From: Methylobacter sp.
Lineage (GTDB): Bacteria; Pseudomonadota; Gammaproteobacteria; Methylococcales; Methylomonadaceae
NCBI GenBank assembly: GCA_023229605.1
Contig: JALNYY010000031.1
Coordinates: 1 to 33,116, forward strand
Reading direction: 5' to 3'
DNA: 33,116 nt
Position numbers and translations under genes: made by a program. A model generated the notes under the pieces. The model was given only the letters and a program-made list of their open reading frames with translations, ran no database searches and was not told where the DNA came from. Positions within the stretch are counted from its first letter, which is position 1. Every line of letters starts with the position of its first letter. Shown piece after piece: positions 16,644 to 22,992 of this stretch.

Positions 16644-17101
16644 ATTCTGCAGCAAATTTGGCGGTGAGATTGGAATTGGCTTGCGACGAAGCTGAAATGG
16701 ATGAGCAGTGGTCGTTTGTCGGTAACAAGTCCAATCAACGTTGGCTCTGGTATGCCGTTGATCATGCCACGAACACGGTATTGGCTTATGTGTTTGGCAA
16801 ACGCAAGGATGAGGTATTCAAAAAGCTGAAAGCATTGCTTGAGCCCTTTGGCATCAGTCGCTATTACACCGATGATTGGGGGGCTTATGAGCGTCACCTT
16901 GAAATCGACAAGCATGAGGTGGTTAAGCGCAACACCCAAAAGATTGAACGCAAAAATTTGAATTTCAGAACTTGGATTAAGCGACTGACACGAAAAACAA
17001 TCTGCTTCTCGAAAAAGGAAACCCTGCATGATACGGTTATCGGATTACTGATTAACAAGGTTGAATTTGGTTTGGATATTCATGCCAAATTACAGATTTA
17101 A
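16640..17101 (+). CDS. IS1-family InsB (catalytic part of transposase)
   Basis: This is the DDE catalytic half of the IS1 transposase, normally made as an InsAB' fusion by -1 frameshifting. Asp in EMDEQWSFVG, Asp in YYTDDWGAY and Glu in QKIERKNLNFRTW form the expected triad, and WLWYAVDHATN is characteristic. The frame is intact to its stop, although the element has lost its left end and no recognisable right end follows at 17102. It is therefore an immobile remnant despite the intact catalytic part. Confidence 0.85.
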   Translation: MNSAANLAVRLELACDEAEMDEQWSFVGNKSNQRWLWYAVDHATNTVLAYVFGKRKDEVFKKLKALLEPFGISRYYTDDWGAYERHLEIDKHEVVKRNTQKIERKNLNFRTWIKRLTRKTICFSKKETLHDTVIGLLINKVEFGLDIHAKLQI

Positions 17102-17392
17102 CCCGCTACCCAAACATTTTCAATCAAATGGTTTTACACAAGTTCCTGGATAATTGAGCGCACAATAATCCGATTTATTCTACGTTGCAAAAATGGTCAT
17201 CACTTCCTGCAAGGTTCCATTTGTCCGTATTGCGGAGAACAGTACCAGGATACGATCGAATACCGTGAAGGAGACTGCATAAAGTGTGGCCTGCTCTGTC
17301 CCGGATATGCCTATGGGTGTACCTCGCCGAAACCCATTGATCCTCAATACACAACCCTTTCTACAGAGACAAATAGGGAATCTAAACATTAA
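17102..17392 (+). pseudogene. Zinc-ribbon protein fragment without a start codon
   Basis: The frame that follows the insB stop stays open to TAA at 17390-17392 but has no ATG. From about 17189 it reads CKNGHHFLQGSICPYCGE, then CIKCGLLCPGYAYGC, which is two CxxC knuckles of a zinc ribbon plus two further Cys. The upstream part looks non-coding, so this is probably the 3' end of a gene cut by the mobile DNA on its left. I do not recognise the family. It overlaps the disrupted reading frame starting at 17307 in another phase, so at most one of the two is likely to be the real protein in the overlap. Confidence 0.35.
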
Positions 17393-17398
17393 GCAGCT

Positions 17399-18499
17399 GA
17401 TGTTACGCAGCCATCACTAAATTCGGTTATTCTGTGGGCATGAAAAAAGCAGAATTAGAGTTATACACAGATTATTTAATAAGCACGTTTGGAGCGGCAA
17501 CAGCCACCGGGTTATCATCGATGGTGGATGGTGATGTGAGCCATGACCGAGTGACGCGTTTTTTATCAGAGCGCGAATACACGTCGCGAGACTTATGGCG
17601 CCAGGTAAAATCGACAGTTCGCCAGATAGAGCGAGAAGATGGCGTGTTGATTTTCGACGACACCATCCAGGAGAAGGCCTGGACGGACGAAAATGAGGTG
17701 ATGTGCTGGCATTTCGATCATTGCAGCGGGCGTTCGGTACGGGGAATCAACTTGCTGAATGCACTGTATTACAGCGGTGAGGTATCGATTCCGGTTGCGT
17801 TTGAACTGGTGCGAAAACCGTTACAATTTTGCGATGTGAAAACGCGGCAGGAGAAACGGGCCAGTGAGATTACCAAAAACGAATTGATGCGGGACATGAT
17901 AGCCACTTGCGTGAATAACACCTTGAAATTTCGTTATGTGTTGATGGATAGCTGGTTCGCTTCCGTGGAAAACTTCGAGTTTATTGTGAAAAAGAAAAAG
18001 CATTTTATCGCTGCGCTCAAAGACAACCGTCTGGTCGCTTTAAGCGCAGCCGATAAGAAGCAAGGTCGCTTTGTACGGATTGATACGCTGGAATTATCGG
18101 ATAAACAGGTCGTGCGCGGCTGGCTAAAAGGCTATGCAAATGAGGTCCTTTTAGTTCGGCAAGTCTTTACAAACAAAGACGGCAGCACGGGGTTGTTGAA
18201 TCTGGTCTGCAGCGATTTGACGTGCAACGGCGACACGATCGCGACAATCTATCAAAAACGATGGAAAGTTGAAGTGTTTCATAAATCCTTGAAATCCAAT
18301 GCCGCATTGGCAAAGTCGCCGACCCGCAGGATCACCACGCAAAACAACCATGTGTTTATGGCGATTTACGCGGTATTCAAGCTGGAATGCCTGAAGTTAA
18401 AACACAAAACGAACCATTTTGCGTTGCGAGCTAAGCTCTTTATTAAAGCAACCCGCCAAGCCTATGCAGAACTTCAGACTCTGCAGGCTGCGTAACATC
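17399..18499 (+). mobile_element. Complete IS4-type insertion sequence with 14-bp inverted repeats
   Basis: Inverted repeats GATGTTACGCAGCC (17399-17412) and their complement (18486-18499) bound a 1101-bp element with one transposase gene. AGCT flanks both sides (17395-17398 and 18500-18503) and can be read as a 4-bp target duplication. Because AGCT is itself a palindrome it could also be counted as part of an 18-bp repeat. The transposase stop codon (18493-18495) lies inside the right repeat. The sequence shows no damage, so the element may still be active. Confidence 0.85.
17434..18495 (+). CDS. IS4-type DDE transposase
   Basis: The catalytic residues are visible: Asp76 in LIFDDTIQEKA, Asp172 in VLMDSWF, and Glu280 within the Y-(2)-R-(3)-E-(6)-K signature of the IS4 group (YQKRWKVEVFHKSLK, Y273, R276, E280, K287). 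The 353-residue frame from GTG 17434 is intact; ATG 17440 is an equally plausible start. The C-terminal basic tail is typical. The subgroup (IS4, IS701 or a related one) cannot be fixed by eye. A 4-bp target duplication, if real, would argue against classical IS4 members, which give longer ones. Confidence 0.9.
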   Translation: MGMKKAELELYTDYLISTFGAATATGLSSMVDGDVSHDRVTRFLSEREYTSRDLWRQVKSTVRQIEREDGVLIFDDTIQEKAWTDENEVMCWHFDHCSGRSVRGINLLNALYYSGEVSIPVAFELVRKPLQFCDVKTRQEKRASEITKNELMRDMIATCVNNTLKFRYVLMDSWFASVENFEFIVKKKKHFIAALKDNRLVALSAADKKQGRFVRIDTLELSDKQVVRGWLKGYANEVLLVRQVFTNKDGSTGLLNLVCSDLTCNGDTIATIYQKRWKVEVFHKSLKSNAALAKSPTRRITTQNNHVFMAIYAVFKLECLKLKHKTNHFALRAKLFIKATRQAYAELQTLQAA

Positions 18500-18679
18500 A
18501 GCTTGTAAGAAGTTTAGTTGAACACTGTTCAAGCTGGTTTTCACCCGGACAGCAACATGAACTCAAGAACCGTGATTATCTATCACCGGGTAACTGGCAT
18601 CTAACGGGTTTTGCCACATCTGAAATCATTGAGCGGGGGCTATTTGCCCGCCGTCCCTTGACGCAAAGTCGATGGTCGT

Positions 18680-19000
18680 TTATTGCGCGGCTTTCAGATG
18701 TGTTACAGCTTCTTCAGCGGCCTTCTTTGCTGCTTCGGGATGCTTCATCTTGCCGTGATCGATAGCATCGTTCAAGCTCGTGATGCTGGCATCCAAATGT
18801 TCATCGGCAGTTTTTGCATGGGTCTTCGCTGCCTCCGCATGTTCGGCGATAGTTTTTCCATCGGTGGCCTTGGCCGCAGCTTCTGCGTGTTTGAGCGCTT
18901 CCGCCATGTGGCTTTCCCCGGCAGCATAAGCGCCATACGAGCAGAGTGTTAAAATAATAATTGCCGATAAACCGGTGAGTTTCATGTTGATGGATTTCAT
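18680..19000 (-). CDS. SmbP-like small periplasmic metal-binding protein
   Basis: It resembles SmbP, the copper-binding periplasmic protein described from Nitrosomonas europaea. A signal peptide (MKSINMKLTGLSAIIILTLCS, cleavage after AYA) is followed by a helical, Ala/Lys/Glu-rich mature part with regularly spaced histidines (HMAEALKHAEAAAKA, AEHAEAAKTHAKTADEHL), as expected for a histidine-lined four-helix bundle. The frame could start at 19006, but AGGA lies only 2 bases from that ATG and 7 from the ATG at 19000, so 19000 is chosen (106 residues). It follows the short CsbD gene by 54 bp and may share its transcript. Confidence 0.82.
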   Translation of the reverse strand: MKSINMKLTGLSAIIILTLCSYGAYAAGESHMAEALKHAEAAAKATDGKTIAEHAEAAKTHAKTADEHLDASITSLNDAIDHGKMKHPEAAKKAAEEAVTHLKAAQ

Positions 19001-19054
19001 GTTCATTTCCTGTGAAAAGGTATTCGTCAGTATCTCGTTGCGGCCATGCTTGTT

Positions 19055-19174
19055 TTATTCGTCGTCTTTAATATCTTCCTTGAGATCACCAAAGCCCTCA
19101 CCGACCTTGCCTGCAACTTCCTTGATTTTACCTTTGGCTTCTTCGACTCGGCCTTTTACTTGATCTTTGTTCAT
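19055..19174 (-). CDS. Shortened CsbD-family stress protein (39 residues)
   Basis: CsbD proteins are small, hydrophilic, stress-induced proteins of unknown mechanism. The first 22 residues and the last 16 (GFGDLKEDIKDDE) match the 60-residue paralogue at 22313-22495 almost perfectly, but about 21 codons in the middle (the DDEGMEVEGN section) are absent. The deletion preserves the frame, and a good ribosome site (GGAG, 6 bases from ATG) is retained, so the gene may still be expressed. A conserved 20-bp motif lies about 110-130 bp upstream, as it does for the paralogue. Confidence 0.8.
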   Translation of the reverse strand: MNKDQVKGRVEEAKGKIKEVAGKVGEGFGDLKEDIKDDE

Positions 19175-19282
19175 CAGCGTCTCCAGATAATTAATTTAAC
19201 CATGACCACATTGCCATGACCAAAGCGCGAAATGATGTTCTTCATCGCTTACTGAAGACAATACTCGCAAAACTGAATGAGG

Positions 19283-19302
19283 TCGGTGCGGCAACGAACA
19301 TA
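19283..19302. promoter_or_regulatory. Stress-island 20-bp motif, copy 1 (upstream of shortened csbD)
   Basis: The copy reads TCGGTGCGGCAACGAACATA on the plus strand. Thirteen of twenty positions are identical with copies 2, 4 and 5. It lies about 110 bp upstream of the csbD ATG (19174). About 70 bp of sequence around it also match the region in front of the second csbD gene, so it was probably duplicated with the gene. Confidence 0.5.
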
Positions 19303-19350
19303 GCGTTTGTGTGGCAGGGCGTAATGCGCATTAAATTACATCCGGCGGCT

Positions 19351-20982
19351 CTACCTGTGCATCGTTTTGAGTGCGCTGAAGAGCACGCCTACATCATGCT
19401 GTCCCTTGAATACCGGTGGAATTTCCCTTTTGATGTTAAAAAGGTTGTAGACAGCCATTTGTGCTGATCTTACCGAATATTCAACGGTAAACACCACATC
19501 ATCCGGGATTTCGCAAAACTGCCCGATAAACGCGAAATTCTTCGCCCCAGCCGGCACTACGTCTGGACGATCCCCCTTGATTCTGGGCATGAATTGGCTG
19601 GTAATGAACGGCATCATGCACGGAATACAGATTGCCGCATCGATGATGGACTGAGCCTTGTCACCCAGTTTGAGGTGCCGGAAAAGCTCAATCAAAATCT
19701 CCTCCCCCTTACACTCGGACATGGTTTTGTTGACGAAATTGCCGCCCCTGTCCGGGAATAAGCCATAGCCCCAGAATACGAAAATATTCTCGGGTTGGTT
19801 GATAAAGTGCGGCTGATGCGCCAGAACGATACTCATAAACCAGTTCGAATCCACTAACGTGAATAGTCCGCCTGTACCCGCCTCATTGCCTGTAAATTCT
19901 TCGATGAACGTGAAAAACGCAGGATCGCTTAGCGTCACGGTGAATGACTGCCACTTGGTCTGTTCAATATGCTCGGCGAATACCGCAGGATGTCCGAACC
20001 CTGGGCGGCCATTGGCGATATCTTCCCATAAGCTCCAGGCGCCGCCGGATTTTTTCGAGTTCAGAATGGCAGGCGACGTCATCGAGCCCAGACTGGAACC
20101 CTCCGTCATACATCCCAGCGTGACGAACACCCGATCATCCATGCCAACGTCAATAGTGTTAGGCTCGCCATCATGTATATAGTGAATGCCCTGCACCGAA
20201 CGCCAGCCACCGCCCAAGTCAAAATCAAGCCCTGTGACCTCCGTATTCAGCGAGAAATGCACACCTTGTTCTTGGAGCCAGGTAGTAAGAGGCAGTATCA
20301 TCGAATCATACTGATTATAGGGTGTGCGCCAGACACCGCCCATTTTGCTGAAGTCGGGAAACAATTGAATGAATCGCAACAGATAGCGCTTGAGTTCAAC
20401 CGCGCTGTGCCAAGGCTGGAACGCGAACATCGTCGCCCACATCAGCCAGAAATTATGCTCAAAAAAAGAGGGCGAAAACCAGTCTTCAATGCGCTTATCG
20501 CCAATCGAATCTTCAGAATGGATAAGCAGGGCGAATAAATCCAGGCGATCCTTTTCACTCAGCTCAAACGATGAGACATCGACTTTTTTGCCGTCCCTGA
20601 CCAATCGACATCTGGAGGCGCTGACGTATTTGTGGCTAAACTCGACAATTTCATCTTTGACGCTTTTGGCTGAATCAGTCAGAGAAGGAATCGTTGCAAA
20701 CAGATCGTAAGTGCAAACGTAGTGCTCTTCGATCATCCGGCCGCCGCGAATAACATAACCTTTATCTGCTGAACCGCCTCCATCCAGACTGCCGCCCGTG
20801 ATTTTAAGTTCTTCAAAAATGTGAATATTATCGCCTGGGACAAGACCGTCCCGAATAAGAAAAGCCGCTCCAGCAAGCGAAGCGATTCCGCTGCCGACAA
20901 AATAAGCTTTCCTCTTGTCGTTCTGCGTAGGATCGGGCTCGACTGAAACGTCCGGTTTAGTGCTTTGATCTGCGCATTGCAT
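19351..20982 (-). CDS. ohyA: Oleate hydratase (MCRA family, FAD-dependent)
   Basis: This enzyme adds water to the cis-9 double bond of oleate, giving 10-hydroxystearate; the family needs FAD. The N-terminal dinucleotide-binding motif is GSGIASLAGA at about 30-39, followed by the acidic ribose contact in HIFEEL and GGSLDG. The family motif GGRMIEEHYVCTYDLF carries the proposed catalytic Glu. FWLMWATMFAFQPWHSAVE, GGVWRTPYNQYDSMILPL and the C-terminal GQFCEIPDDVVFTVEYSVR are also characteristic. The length, 543, is normal. AGGA 9 bases upstream supports the start. It is 16 bp downstream of the four-helix membrane protein gene, so the two are likely co-transcribed. Confidence 0.93.
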   Translation of the reverse strand: MQCADQSTKPDVSVEPDPTQNDKRKAYFVGSGIASLAGAAFLIRDGLVPGDNIHIFEELKITGGSLDGGGSADKGYVIRGGRMIEEHYVCTYDLFATIPSLTDSAKSVKDEIVEFSHKYVSASRCRLVRDGKKVDVSSFELSEKDRLDLFALLIHSEDSIGDKRIEDWFSPSFFEHNFWLMWATMFAFQPWHSAVELKRYLLRFIQLFPDFSKMGGVWRTPYNQYDSMILPLTTWLQEQGVHFSLNTEVTGLDFDLGGGWRSVQGIHYIHDGEPNTIDVGMDDRVFVTLGCMTEGSSLGSMTSPAILNSKKSGGAWSLWEDIANGRPGFGHPAVFAEHIEQTKWQSFTVTLSDPAFFTFIEEFTGNEAGTGGLFTLVDSNWFMSIVLAHQPHFINQPENIFVFWGYGLFPDRGGNFVNKTMSECKGEEILIELFRHLKLGDKAQSIIDAAICIPCMMPFITSQFMPRIKGDRPDVVPAGAKNFAFIGQFCEIPDDVVFTVEYSVRSAQMAVYNLFNIKREIPPVFKGQHDVGVLFSALKTMHR

Positions 20983-20998
20983 GGTAAAGTGTCCTAAT

Positions 20999-21493
20999 TT
21001 AAAGAGGGTTGTCTACATGGCGGTCTAATTGTCGACTTCCATAGCGAATAGATTGGGCATGCCCTTTCACGCCAAAGAGCAAGAATACAACGACGCCCAA
21101 GGCGAAGATGCCTGCCTGTGCCAACTGTAATCCATTGGGTATTGGGTTGACGCTCAGCAACAACGCCAATACAACGAGCGACGGCACCAACCCAAATACG
21201 ATAATCAGCGCGATAATAAAAACAGGTTGTTCCGCTCCAGTCGGTTTCGTATAGGCAAACCCTGAAACGACTTTAATGATGGTTTGGCCAAACAGCACAG
21301 CTGAGCCAAATGATAATTCGGGCGTTTCAATGATCGCAAACAATGATCTGCCAATACTCACGTCTACGATTGAGATCACAACCAACGGAAGCACGATAAA
21401 CAGCAGATCCCCCAATATGGCGTACATCGCAGCTTTTCGATGAGTCTTGTGCGCTTGTTCGACGTGAGTAGCCCCGGTTGAGTCTTTAATCAT
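20999..21493 (-). CDS. Four-segment inner-membrane protein of unknown function
   Basis: The 164-residue protein has four hydrophobic segments: ILGDLLFIVLPLVVISIV (about 26-43), SAVLFGQTIIKVVSGFAY (about 64-81), PVFIIALIIVFGLVPSLVVLA (about 90-110) and GIFALGVVVFLLFGV (about 128-142). A hydrophilic N-terminus rich in His and Lys precedes them and a basic C-terminus follows. I do not recognise a named family. It is immediately upstream of oleate hydratase (16 bp), which suggests a linked role in membrane lipid handling, but this is inference from position only. The ribosome site is weak. Confidence 0.7.
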   Translation of the reverse strand: MIKDSTGATHVEQAHKTHRKAAMYAILGDLLFIVLPLVVISIVDVSIGRSLFAIIETPELSFGSAVLFGQTIIKVVSGFAYTKPTGAEQPVFIIALIIVFGLVPSLVVLALLLSVNPIPNGLQLAQAGIFALGVVVFLLFGVKGHAQSIRYGSRQLDRHVDNPL

Positions 21494-21540
21494 TTAATGA
21501 ATCGCCTTTTCCAGTGCAGAAGTCTTCGGGTGATGCAGTT

Positions 21541-21762
21541 CTAGCTCTTCCTGCTCGCAAAAAGCAGGAGTGCGCCGCCTGCCGCTACCGCCGTCACACC
21601 GGCCCAGACCGGAACATTGATTGTCTCAGTGTCTTTAACCGTGAGCTCTAACGGGCCTAACTTGGCTTCCTGCGTTTCCCGTGTGTAGCTGAATTGACCG
21701 TACACCAGCCCTAACAGGCCGGCTATAATCAGTACGATTGCCATAATCTTGACTGCGCCCAT
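21541..21762 (-). CDS. Small two-segment membrane protein (conserved, unknown function)
   Basis: The 73-residue protein has a first membrane segment, IMAIVLIIAGLLGLVYG, a periplasmic-type middle (TRETQEAKLGPLELTVKDTETINVP) and a second segment, VWAGVTAVAAGGALLLFA, before a basic end (SRKS). The KLGPLEL...V.VP.WAG pattern recurs, as I recall, in a conserved hypothetical family of proteobacterial stress islands. The frame extends to 21849, but ATG 21762 has an ideal AGGAGAG ribosome site 5 bases upstream and is the start. It is 47 bp before the next membrane protein gene. Confidence 0.75.
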   Translation of the reverse strand: MGAVKIMAIVLIIAGLLGLVYGQFSYTRETQEAKLGPLELTVKDTETINVPVWAGVTAVAAGGALLLFASRKS

Positions 21763-21797
21763 CTTGTCTCTCCTAAATGATGTATATGATGCCCTTA

Positions 21798-21814
21798 AGT
21801 AAGCGGCGCTTACT
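21798..21814. promoter_or_regulatory. 17-bp dyad upstream of the two-segment membrane protein gene
   Basis: AGTAAGC and GCTTACT flank GGC. The dyad lies 36-52 bp upstream of the ATG at 21762, a typical operator position, but the binding protein is unknown. Confidence 0.35.
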
Positions 21815-21878
21815 ATAAAACCGGCTGCTTCCAATGTGCTGGTTCCCAAACTGAAGAGAGTGTGAAAGTGTTAAGAAT

Positions 21879-21908
21879 TTGGAGTACAAACCTAGGTTTG
21901 TACTCCAA
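21879..21908. repeat. Perfect 30-bp palindrome
   Basis: The palindrome starts TTGGAGTACAAACC, is centred on CCTAGG, and its second half is the exact reverse complement with no loop. It lies between the lmo0937-type gene (ends 21963) and the next gene. No T-tract follows on either strand, so it is not an obvious intrinsic terminator. Confidence 0.6.
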
Positions 21909-21962
21909 CGCTACAGAATCGCTCAGGCCTACCACCATGCAGCATAAGTTCATCCAGTATGG

Positions 21963-22112
21963 TTACAGGACACGTCGGCCTTGAATTACGCGCAACACGA
22001 TCACGATAATCGCGATAACCAACAGAATGTGAATAAATCCTCCCAATGTGTATGAGGAGACCAAACCCAGTATCCAGAGGATAACTAAGAGGATTGCAAG
22101 AGTTTCTAACAT
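21963..22112 (-). CDS. lmo0937-family small membrane protein
   Basis: The 49-residue protein (MLETLAILLVILWILGLVSS, then YTLGGFIHILLVIAIIVIVL and a basic RVIQGRRVL end) matches the lmo0937 family of tiny two-segment membrane proteins, which are often stress-associated and of unknown function. A good ribosome site (GGAG, 7 bases from ATG) supports the start. A perfect 16-bp palindrome lies 20-35 bp before the ATG. Confidence 0.82.
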   Translation of the reverse strand: MLETLAILLVILWILGLVSSYTLGGFIHILLVIAIIVIVLRVIQGRRVL

Positions 22113-22131
22113 TTGTTCTTCTCCATAAGAA

Positions 22132-22147
22132 GCCGTCAATTGACGGC
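22132..22147. promoter_or_regulatory. Perfect 16-bp palindrome upstream of lmo0937-type gene
   Basis: GCCGTCAATTGACGGC is fully self-complementary. It lies 20 bp from the ATG, just before the ribosome site, and could be an operator or an mRNA hairpin near the leader. Confidence 0.4.
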
Positions 22148-22266
22148 GATATAAAGCACAGACAAACAGATGAAGTATTGCCGAAAGTCTAGCGATGCTA
22201 ACCTATCAACGGCGAATTCAAGTTCGTCCCCTATTAAAGAGGTAATTAAAAGCATCCCGTTGCAGC

Positions 22267-22285
22267 AGTCCAGCTTGGCTGGACT
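22267..22285 (-). terminator. Hairpin after the second csbD gene
   Basis: AGTCCAGC and GCTGGACT surround a 3-base loop, 28 bp beyond the csbD stop on the minus strand. No U-run follows, so it may be a stabilising 3' hairpin rather than a true terminator. Confidence 0.35.
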
Positions 22286-22312
22286 CGGCTGTACAACGCA
22301 ATAGCTCTCGTA

Positions 22313-22495
22313 TTAATCATCAAGTTTATCCTTGATATCTTCCTTGAGATCACCAAGGCCTTTCTGGACCTTGCCGACGACTTTTTGGATATTTCCTTCT
22401 ACCTCCATACCCTCGTCGTCCAGCAACACGCCGGCGGCTTCCTTGACTTTACCCTTAGCTTCTTCGACTCGGCCTTTTATTTGATCTTTGTTCAT
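22313..22495 (-). CDS. CsbD-family stress protein, full length
   Basis: The 60-residue hydrophilic protein (MNKDQIKGRVEEAKGKVKEA, then the DDEGMEVEGN section and KVQKGLGDLKEDIKDKLDD) is a canonical CsbD domain. CsbD proteins are induced by general stress, and no biochemical activity is established. AGGAG 8 bases upstream supports the start. The conserved 20-bp motif lies about 91-110 bp upstream. It is the intact paralogue of the 39-residue gene at 19055-19174. Confidence 0.9.
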   Translation of the reverse strand: MNKDQIKGRVEEAKGKVKEAAGVLLDDEGMEVEGNIQKVVGKVQKGLGDLKEDIKDKLDD

Positions 22496-22585
22496 GAGTG
22501 TCTCCTGATGGGTTAGTTCAAATTGAAACGTGGAATGATGTTTTCCATCGCTCCATTAAAACAATACATGTAAAACTGAATGGGG

Positions 22586-22605
22586 TCGGTGCGACAACGC
22601 ACATA
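22586..22605. promoter_or_regulatory. Stress-island 20-bp motif, copy 2 (upstream of full csbD)
   Basis: The copy reads TCGGTGCGACAACGCACATA on the plus strand. It differs from copy 1 at two positions. GTGCG and CGCAC arms make part of it a true inverted repeat. Confidence 0.5.
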
Positions 22606-22627
22606 GATTAAGGATTTTTCTTAAGGG

Positions 22628-22786
22628 CTAAATTCTGCCTAATAAGACCAGAACCAGTAAAATGATCAGCAATAGCCCTAGCCCACTGCTGGGTCCATAC
22701 CCCTATCCCCTGCTATGAGGCCAAGCTGGAATGACTCCGACAAACATCAGAATAAGAATTATCAGTAAGATTGTGCCAATTGACAT
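22628..22786 (-). pseudogene. DUF3309-family small membrane protein, interrupted by an amber codon
   Basis: From ATG 22786, with a good CAGGAG ribosome site, the frame reads MSIGTILLIILILMFVGVIP then AWPHSRG. It then meets TAG at codon 28 (22703-22705), where the intact paralogue at 26870-27028 has TGG for Trp. Beyond the stop the frame continues unchanged to its natural end at codon 53. A single G-to-A change therefore splits the 52-residue protein after the first membrane segment. The rest of the gene is nearly identical to the paralogue, so the loss is recent. Confidence 0.8.
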
Positions 22787-22851
22787 GACAGTGCTCCTGT
22801 TTGAGAAAGGACGTGACTAAACAGCACGGCGTGAGACCGTGAGATCACCAT

Positions 22852-22992
22852 TCACGTAAGGGTATGATGCGTTAACCCCAAAATACCCACAACGATTAAA
22901 TACACGGCCACGAAATAATTTAAAAACCTCGGAACCAGCAAAATTAATATCCCCATCACCAGTGCCAGTAAGGGTTCGATTGCAATATTCAT
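22852..22992 (-). CDS. DUF3096-family small membrane protein
   Basis: The 46-residue protein reads MNIAIEPLLALVMGILILLV then PRFLNYFVAVYLIVVGILGL and a short tail. This is the DUF3096 pattern of two membrane segments joined by PRxLN. AAGGA 8 bases before ATG supports the start. It precedes the broken DUF3309 gene by 66 bp. A degenerate counterpart sits at 27113-27232. Function is unknown; relatives, as I recall, occur with CsbD and other stress genes. Confidence 0.8.
   Translation of the reverse strand: MNIAIEPLLALVMGILILLVPRFLNYFVAVYLIVVGILGLTHHTLT

Larger units (their letters stand above)
16383..17101 (+). mobile_element. IS1-family insertion sequence remnant
   Basis: The unit comprises truncated insA, the A8 frameshift site and insB. 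Its left terminus is missing: the MITE and then the HugZ-like gene lie where the 5' end of insA and the left repeat should be. No inverted copy of any left end could be recognised on the right side, so the right boundary is approximate. Confidence 0.7.
17307..18690 (+). pseudogene. Reading frame interrupted by the IS4-type element (unknown function)
   Basis: ATG at 17307 opens 30 codons ending NLNIKQ at 17396. Removing the IS together with one copy of the flanking AGCT joins this in frame to LVRSLVEHCSSWFSPGQQ, which continues as HELKNRDYLSPGNWHLTGF and on to about 18690. The joined frame looks like genuine protein. Its 3' end runs into smbP on the opposite strand, so it is probably also cut there. 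I do not recognise a family. The evidence is the clean in-frame rejoining and the composition, both suggestive only. Confidence 0.35.

Noticed and set aside
18507..18526. AAGTTTAGTTGAACACT beside the IS4-type right end, resembling ends of some IS1-family elements
   Set aside because: It lies in frame within the coding-like stretch (RSLVEH) that rejoins cleanly across the IS, so resemblance to an IS1 end is probably chance.
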